Of a stretch of DNA of 11,124 bases, positions 7,076 to 11,124 are shown piece after piece. A model generated the notes under the pieces. That model made no database searches. It was not told the origin of the DNA and worked only from the letters and a program-made list of their open reading frames with translations. Location: positions 22,482 to 33,605 of the forward strand of contig PAWF01000019.1 of assembly GCA_002714015.1 (NCBI GenBank), in the 5' to 3' direction. Source of the DNA: Gammaproteobacteria bacterium (lineage in GTDB: Bacteria; Pseudomonadota; Alphaproteobacteria; UBA828). The translations under genes and the position numbers were made by a program. Each line of letters opens with the position of its first letter. Within the stretch, counting starts at the first letter, position 1.

Positions 7076-8629
7076 CTAAATTTTCCGATCAATCCCCACC
7101 CAAAACTTTTTTCGAACTTCTTTCTTTAAAACTTTACCGACTGGGCTTCTAGGCAACTCTTCCCAAAACTCAACTGTTTTTGGAACCTTATAAGCTGCCA
7201 ACTCTGCTTTACATAACTTTATCACATCTTCTTCCTGAAGTATTTCCCCACTTTTTAATTCAACAACAGCCTTAACTGCTTCTCCCCACTTTTCGTCAGG
7301 TATACCAATTACAACACAATCTTGAACTTGATCAAAAGACCATATTAGCCTTTCTATCTCTATTGGGAAAACATTAAGTCCCCCCGATATTATCATATCC
7401 TTTTTTCTATCCACTATGTAAATAAAACCATCGTTATCTTTATAGCCAACATCTCCTGTATGATGCCAACCATATTCTTGAATTTCAGCAGTTGCCTCTG
7501 GGTCACCATAGTAACCTAATGAGACGATCTCGCCACGAACAACTATTTCTCCCCATTCTCCTTCTTCAACAAGGTGACCTTCATCACTCATAATCTCAGT
7601 TTGCACAAATACTGGTGCACGACCACAACTTAATAACCTATGCTCTTTATCTGGATCTTCGATAGCCTCAATATGTTCTTCAGGACTTAAGATACCGATT
7701 GTTACTGGACACTCCGCTTGACCATAAATTTGCGTCATACATGGGCCAAAAACTTCTATGGCTTCTTTTACTTTATCTGCTGACATTGGTGCCCCACCAT
7801 AAACTAGGTAGTCCATCGAGCTACAATCGTATTCTTTCGCATCTGGATGAGACAACATCATGTAAATTACAGTAGGAGGAAGAAAAGTATGAGTAACACC
7901 ATGCTCTTGAATAGCCCCTAACACAGATTGTGGGTCTGCTCTTGATATTGAAACAATAGTTCCACCAAATGCCATTATAGGCCAAACAAAGATTCCAGCT
8001 CCATGGGCCATGGAGGAGGCTACAAGATGAACTGGTCTTTTTTTCATGGGTAAATGGGCTAAAACATTTGCAGACCAAGCTTGCCAAATCAAGCTAGTCC
8101 ACATAGCACCTTTTGGCTGACCAGTAGTTCCACCTGACGAAAAATGGCTAATTATTGAACCTCGGTCATATGGAATTGGTGGAAAATTATCGGAATGGTT
8201 ATCAATGAACTCTTCAAATGTGAGATAATCATCAATTTTCTCATCAAGACAAATAATATTTTCAAGCTCTGGGCATTCTTTTTGAATTTGTGGAATTTGT
8301 TTCTTAAAATCACTATGAATGAACAACCACTTTGCATGGCGGTGATTTAAAATATAGGTATTTTCAGATACAGAATTTAAAGCAGCAAGTCCAACCCATA
8401 CCCCATCAGCTCTGGCAGCACCAATCCATGCCTCAAAAGCTTTTGAACAGTTTTGACTCAGTATTGCCACTATATCACCGGGCTTTAAACCATTTGAGGT
8501 CAAAGCTGAAGCAGTCTGGTGGCTCCTTAAACTCACCTCAGCGTATGTAAGGCTACCAGTTGAGTCTACTAAGCAAGGGGTTTCAGACCAATATCGTAAC
8601 CCCCGCTCAAAAAAATCAATTAGCCGCAT
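7076..8629 (-). CDS. AMP-forming acyl-CoA synthetase (class I adenylate-forming ligase)
   Basis: This 517-aa ligase should convert a carboxylic acid, ATP and CoA to an acyl-CoA through an acyl-adenylate. The ATP-binding P-loop is SSGGTTGQPKG at 164-174, YGQAECP lies at 302-308, and the TGD motif with D393 binds ribose. The hinge DRKKD is at 407-411 and ISGGLNVFP at 414-422. The catalytic lysine K499 sits in PRSPVGK near the C-terminus. Both the large N-terminal and small C-terminal domains are complete. The frame stays open to a TTG at 8650 and has an ATG at 8641, but the ATG at 8629 alone has a ribosome site, GGGGGG at 4 bases, and leads straight into the RLIDFFERG start usual for the family. 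It sits between the AhpD-like gene (80 bases upstream) and the ABC ATPase gene (19 bases downstream), so it probably activates an imported or newly formed acid. Chain length and ring specificity are not readable. Confidence 0.92.
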   Translation of the reverse strand: MRLIDFFERGLRYWSETPCLVDSTGSLTYAEVSLRSHQTASALTSNGLKPGDIVAILSQNCSKAFEAWIGAARADGVWVGLAALNSVSENTYILNHRHAKWLFIHSDFKKQIPQIQKECPELENIICLDEKIDDYLTFEEFIDNHSDNFPPIPYDRGSIISHFSSGGTTGQPKGAMWTSLIWQAWSANVLAHLPMKKRPVHLVASSMAHGAGIFVWPIMAFGGTIVSISRADPQSVLGAIQEHGVTHTFLPPTVIYMMLSHPDAKEYDCSSMDYLVYGGAPMSADKVKEAIEVFGPCMTQIYGQAECPVTIGILSPEEHIEAIEDPDKEHRLLSCGRAPVFVQTEIMSDEGHLVEEGEWGEIVVRGEIVSLGYYGDPEATAEIQEYGWHHTGDVGYKDNDGFIYIVDRKKDMIISGGLNVFPIEIERLIWSFDQVQDCVVIGIPDEKWGEAVKAVVELKSGEILQEEDVIKLCKAELAAYKVPKTVEFWEELPRSPVGKVLKKEVRKKFWVGIDRKI

Positions 8630-8633
8630 CTTA

Positions 8634-8639
8634 CCCCCC
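8634..8639 (-). promoter_or_regulatory. G-rich ribosome binding site deciding the ligase start at 8629
   Basis: On the minus strand GGGGGG (8639-8634) lies 4 bases before ATG 8629-8627. The alternative in-frame ATG at 8641 has only an AT-rich stretch and GCGACGA before it, with no Shine-Dalgarno match. The divergent OYE-type gene at 1038 uses a similar poly-G ribosome site. Confidence 0.55.
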
Positions 8640-8656
8640 ATTCGTCGCAATATTTT

Positions 8657-8685
8657 TTTATAAAATTTAAAGATATATTTAAGAA
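8657..8685 (-). promoter_or_regulatory. possible promoter for the ligase / ABC ATPase genes
   Basis: On the minus strand TTCTTA (8685-8680) is followed after 17 bases by TATAAA (8662-8657), which matches 5 of 6 positions of the -10 consensus. The -35 match is poor (3 of 6). It would start transcription about 20 bases before the ligase start codon. In such AT-rich DNA a TATAAA is easily found by chance, so this is tentative. Confidence 0.3.
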
Positions 8686-8709
8686 AAAAATAGGTACACT
8701 ATTTTAGTG
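8684..8709 (-). terminator. weak possible terminator after the AhpD-like gene
   Basis: On the minus strand, just after the stop codon, CACTA-AAA-TAGTG (8709-8697) can form a 5-base stem. It is followed 6 bases later by seven T (8690-8684). The stem is short and the T-run is set back, so termination would be partial at best. If real, it would separate the AhpD-like gene from the ligase and ABC ATPase genes. Confidence 0.25.
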
Positions 8710-9279
8710 CTATATTTGAATTGGACAATTTGCCTCTTTTTCTACTAAGTCAAAAGTAAATAAAAATTTAGCCATACCTGTCAAGAACCCTCCCACCATA
8801 CCAAGCTCAAAGATTTGCCCATCATCAAAATATTGAGATAAATCCCCATAAAGATCCTTATTTAGTGTTCCTGACATATTGCTGAAAACAACCTCACTTG
8901 CCAATCTTAATACAGCTCGTTCCTTATTATTAAAAACTTCACTATCTTCATTCATTATTCTAATAAGTTTTTCCTCAGAGATTCCTGCACGACGAGCATC
9001 TTCTATATTACCTTTATTACAAAATGCGCAGCCATGGATATTAGATAACCTAAACCTCAGAAGTTCTTTAGTTGCAACATCTACGCGACCACCATAAAAT
9101 ATTTTTTCGTAGAATTGTTCCCCATACCACTTCATTAATTCGGGTGCATTAGCCCCTACTTCATATAATGTTGCATCACCACCTTTTTTTTCTTGCAAAC
9201 TGCGAATTTTTCGGTAATTGACTGCTAAATCTGGGTCCATATTAGCTTCTTCAACTTTTCTAAGCAAAGGCTCCGGCAT
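8710..9279 (-). CDS. carboxymuconolactone decarboxylase / AhpD-like family protein
   Basis: This 189-aa, all-helical-looking protein belongs to the carboxymuconolactone decarboxylase fold family, which includes AhpD peroxidase partners and gamma-carboxymuconolactone decarboxylase. The core reads KELLRFRLSNIHGCAFC, with E72, C84 and C87, followed by the usual ARRAGIS helix start. In AhpD the motif is CxxC followed after three residues by His, and here that position is Asn91. The CxxC implies thiol-disulfide redox or peroxide chemistry rather than decarboxylation (inference from family). The ATG has GGAG 6 bases upstream. It is the first gene of the minus-strand block, 80 bases before the acyl-CoA ligase gene, and diverges from the second luciferase-like gene. 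Many family members lie beside catabolic oxidoreductases without a proven function. The family is clear; the role is uncertain. Confidence 0.85.
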   Translation of the reverse strand: MPEPLLRKVEEANMDPDLAVNYRKIRSLQEKKGGDATLYEVGANAPELMKWYGEQFYEKIFYGGRVDVATKELLRFRLSNIHGCAFCNKGNIEDARRAGISEEKLIRIMNEDSEVFNNKERAVLRLASEVVFSNMSGTLNKDLYGDLSQYFDDGQIFELGMVGGFLTGMAKFLFTFDLVEKEANCPIQI

Positions 9280-9404
9280 ATTTTTCTCCAGTCACAGATA
9301 AAATTTAGTTTATAAGGTATTATTGTTTATGGTAGTTCAAATATATATTCCAGCCTATCCTTGTAACCCCACGCTTGCAACGCAGCAACACCCGGAGATA
9401 AAAA
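9280..9404. promoter_or_regulatory. divergent intergenic control region (AhpD-like gene / luciferase-like gene 2)
   Basis: These 125 bases, the longest gene-free stretch of the window, separate two divergent start codons. Both have good ribosome sites: GGAG on the minus strand 6 bases from ATG 9279, and GGAG (9394-9397) 7 bases from ATG 9405. Promoter candidates are weak. On the minus strand, TTGAAC (9340-9335) pairs with TTATAA (9315-9310) at a 19-base spacing. On the plus strand, TTGTTT (9323-9328) pairs with TATATT (9344-9349) at only 15. The part next to the plus-strand gene (about 9350-9397) is visibly richer in C and G than the rest and has a short repeat, GCAAC-GCA-GCAAC (9377-9389). 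No riboswitch fold was recognised. Confidence 0.35.
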
Positions 9405-10385
9405 ATGTCTTTGAAACTTGGTAATACAATCAAATTTGGTGTGCAGGGTATGTGTATCTCCAGAGAAACCGCACATATTAATTGGGAACCTGACCTTCAA
9501 AATTGTTCTGATTTACTTAAAATTCTAGAAAATTATAACTTTGATTCATTTTGGTCAGGCGATCATATAGCATTCGTAAGTCCGATTGTAGATCCTTTGA
9601 CCTTAATTGCATGGGCTGCAGCAAAAGCTCCAAGTTTAGAATTTGGTACAGCTATATACCTTCTCCCACTTAGACACCCTGTTCCAGTAGCTAAACAAGT
9701 TGCATGTTTAGACCAAATATGTGGAGGAAAATTTACATTTGGTGTCGGCGTTGGTGGGGAATATGAAAAAGAGTTTGAAGCATGTGGGGTTAAAGTTTCG
9801 GAGAGGGGTGCGCGCCTTACTGATTCCCTTCAAGTAATTAGAAAACTTTGGTCTGGAAAACCTGTTGATCACTCTGGAATTAGTGCTAATTTTGAAAGTG
9901 TCGAACTAGAACCTACACCGCATAACCTTAAAAATCCGCCTATTTGGGCAGGAGGACGTTCAAAAGCAGCCCTTAAGCGAGCCGCACAATTATGTGATGG
10001 ATATATCTCTTATGTGGTAACCCCTGAAATGTTTGCGGAGTCTTTAAAAATTATTGAGGAGTTTTCTGACCTAAATAATTCAAAATTTAAATCCTTCGAC
10101 ACTGCCCATCACATATTTGTTCGTCTAGATAACAACTATGAAAAGTCTTTTGAGCTTGCAGGAGAGCAACTTAGTGAACGTTATGGAATGGATTTTAGAA
10201 AAGCGACAAAAAAATACGTAGCTCTCGGTTCTAAAGAAAATGTTGCTAATTATTTTTATGAATTCATTCAAGCTGGTGTCCGCAATTTTGTAATTGACTT
10301 TGCAGGTCCAGAAAATGAACGAAATGAACAAGCAGAGATATTTGGATCAGAAGTTTTGCCAATTTTAAGAAAGATCACGCTGTGA
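9405..10385 (+). CDS. LLM-class (luciferase-like) flavin- or F420-dependent oxidoreductase 2
   Basis: This 326-aa luciferase-like TIM-barrel protein differs from the one ending at 6097. Key stretches are FDSFWSGDH at 46-54, FGTAIYLLPLRHPVPVAKQ at 80-98, and the glycine-rich segment FGVGVGGEYEKEFEACG at 112-128, which resembles the cofactor-binding region of family members often annotated as F420-dependent. The strand PIWAGGRSKAAL and a C-terminal GSKENVANYFYEFIQAGV also fit. Whether it uses FMNH2 or F420 cannot be decided here, and no F420-biosynthesis gene is present. The start ATG has GGAG 7 bases upstream. Its TGA overlaps the GTG of the downstream alpha/beta hydrolase gene by 4 bases, so the two are almost certainly co-translated. 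That pairing suggests an ester- or lactone-forming oxygenase (type II Baeyer-Villiger-like) followed by an esterase, which is inference. Confidence 0.88.
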   Translation: MSLKLGNTIKFGVQGMCISRETAHINWEPDLQNCSDLLKILENYNFDSFWSGDHIAFVSPIVDPLTLIAWAAAKAPSLEFGTAIYLLPLRHPVPVAKQVACLDQICGGKFTFGVGVGGEYEKEFEACGVKVSERGARLTDSLQVIRKLWSGKPVDHSGISANFESVELEPTPHNLKNPPIWAGGRSKAALKRAAQLCDGYISYVVTPEMFAESLKIIEEFSDLNNSKFKSFDTAHHIFVRLDNNYEKSFELAGEQLSERYGMDFRKATKKYVALGSKENVANYFYEFIQAGVRNFVIDFAGPENERNEQAEIFGSEVLPILRKITL

Positions 10386-11124
10386 ACAAATTAAATTCTG
10401 AGGTTGAAAATCTTCTAAAACGTGTTGAGGAGGCTAAATTACCTAGTATAGAAAGCTATGACCCTAGTGATGCCCGGGTTGAATTTAGTAGACGGTTGCG
10501 TGTCTTAGAAACTGAAGGCGAGCAAATATATAAAGTTATCGAATTTAAAGTTAATACTAAAACATTAACAATACCTTGTCGCTTATATCAATACTCCGAA
10601 GATAACAATATCCCCCTAGTAATTTTTGCACATGGAGGAGGCTGGGTTCTTGGTGGACTTGAAGATTATGACAGTTTTTGCAGAAGATTAGCAAAATCTG
10701 GAGAATGTAACATAATATCTATTGGTTATAGACTCGCGCCCGAGAATCCTCACCCCGCTGCCTTTGATGATGTATTGAATGTTTTTTTGTCCTTAGACCA
10801 AATAAAACTCAACCATAATATCAAGCCAAGTTCAATAATTGGAGCTGGTGATAGTGCAGGAGGTAACTTGATTGCATCTGCATCAGTTTCACTTCCAGCT
10901 GATAAACAGCCAAAAGGTCAAATATTAATATACCCTGTAATTGACGCTTCTAAAAAAAGAAAGTCTTATGAAGAATTTGGTGATAAGTTCCTACTCGATA
11001 CGTCTGTAATGGATTGGTTTATAGAATCTTACTGTTCAAACTCATCTAGAGATAATCCAGATATTTCAATAATTCTTTCACCTAAACTTCATAAAAGTCC
11101 AAATACATTTGTTATGACAGCTGG
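10382..11124 (+). CDS. alpha/beta hydrolase of the hormone-sensitive-lipase (class IV esterase) family, C-terminus beyond window
   Basis: The first 247 residues of a carboxylesterase-type alpha/beta hydrolase are present. The oxyanion-hole motif HGGGW is at 84-88, YRLAPE at 116-121, and the nucleophile elbow GDSAGG at 156-161 makes S158 the catalytic serine. These three motifs define the hormone-sensitive-lipase/acetyl-hydrolase group, normally about 300-320 residues, so the missing part should carry the catalytic Asp and His. The GTG start at 10382 sits in a GTGA overlap with the stop of the upstream luciferase-like gene. Only a poor ribosome site (AAGAAAGA) is visible, consistent with translational coupling. 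No in-frame ATG occurs before about residue 210, well past the nucleophile, which supports GTG. No signal peptide is seen, so it should act in the cytoplasm on a small ester or lactone, plausibly the product of its partner. Confidence 0.9.
   Translation, partial: MNKLNSEVENLLKRVEEAKLPSIESYDPSDARVEFSRRLRVLETEGEQIYKVIEFKVNTKTLTIPCRLYQYSEDNNIPLVIFAHGGGWVLGGLEDYDSFCRRLAKSGECNIISIGYRLAPENPHPAAFDDVLNVFLSLDQIKLNHNIKPSSIIGAGDSAGGNLIASASVSLPADKQPKGQILIYPVIDASKKRKSYEEFGDKFLLDTSVMDWFIESYCSNSSRDNPDISIILSPKLHKSPNTFVMTA

Noticed and set aside
7057..7092. TTG start extending the ABC ATPase by 12 residues
   Set aside because: It would overlap the end of the ligase gene, and the added residues are not part of the conserved domain, which begins with the ATG at 7056.
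6839..7129. Plus-strand open frame of 96 codons
   Set aside because: It lies opposite the ABC ATPase Walker A region and the ligase end, has no recognisable domain, and mirrors the codon pattern of the real minus-strand genes.

Overview
The window looks like bacterial chromosome from an AT-rich, gene-dense organism. Intergenic gaps are short (5 to 125 bases), Shine-Dalgarno sites are recognisable, and codons such as TTA, ATA and AAA dominate. The gene content (Old Yellow Enzyme/trimethylamine-dehydrogenase-type flavoproteins, luciferase-like monooxygenases, a GMC oxidoreductase, an acyl-CoA ligase and a dipeptide-type ABC ATPase) recalls streamlined marine heterotrophs such as oceanic Alphaproteobacteria or SAR202-like Chloroflexota. 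That placement is an impression from gene content, because no rRNA or other marker gene is present. No tRNA, insertion sequence, CRISPR array or phage gene was seen, and no gene-free stretch exceeds 300 bases.

Layout. (1) 1-967, minus strand: the N-terminal 322 codons of a GMC-family FAD alcohol dehydrogenase, starting at a GTG and running off the left edge. (2) 1038-6097, plus strand: a probable three-gene operon of two tandem Old Yellow Enzyme/trimethylamine-dehydrogenase-like proteins (651 and 680 aa) and a luciferase-like flavin-dependent oxidoreductase (333 aa). (3) 9279-6103, minus strand: a carboxymuconolactone-decarboxylase/AhpD-family protein (189 aa), an acyl-CoA ligase (517 aa) and an OppF/DppF-type ABC ATPase (317 aa). 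It converges on block 2 with only 5 bases between the two stop codons. (4) 9405-11124, plus strand: a second luciferase-like oxidoreductase (326 aa) overlapping by 4 bases a hormone-sensitive-lipase-type alpha/beta hydrolase that runs off the right edge. Two divergent control regions lie at 968-1037 and 9280-9404.

How the genes may work together (inference). Five of the nine proteins are flavin enzymes. One consistent reading is uptake and oxidation of a small organic substrate, perhaps a cyclic or terpenoid-like alcohol, ketone or enone. The GMC enzyme would oxidise an alcohol and the OYE-type enzymes would reduce or dehydrogenate a C-C or C-N bond. A luciferase-like enzyme acting as a type II Baeyer-Villiger monooxygenase would form an ester or lactone, the coupled hydrolase would open it, and the ligase would make a CoA thioester. 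The ABC ATPase would power import with permease subunits encoded elsewhere. The substrate cannot be read from the sequence.

Notable oddities. The second OYE-type protein has Ala in place of one of the four usual iron-sulfur cysteines, and its HxGR motif is altered. The ABC ATPase has LTASE instead of LSGGQ and no partner subunits in the window. The AhpD-like protein has Asn where its motif usually has His.
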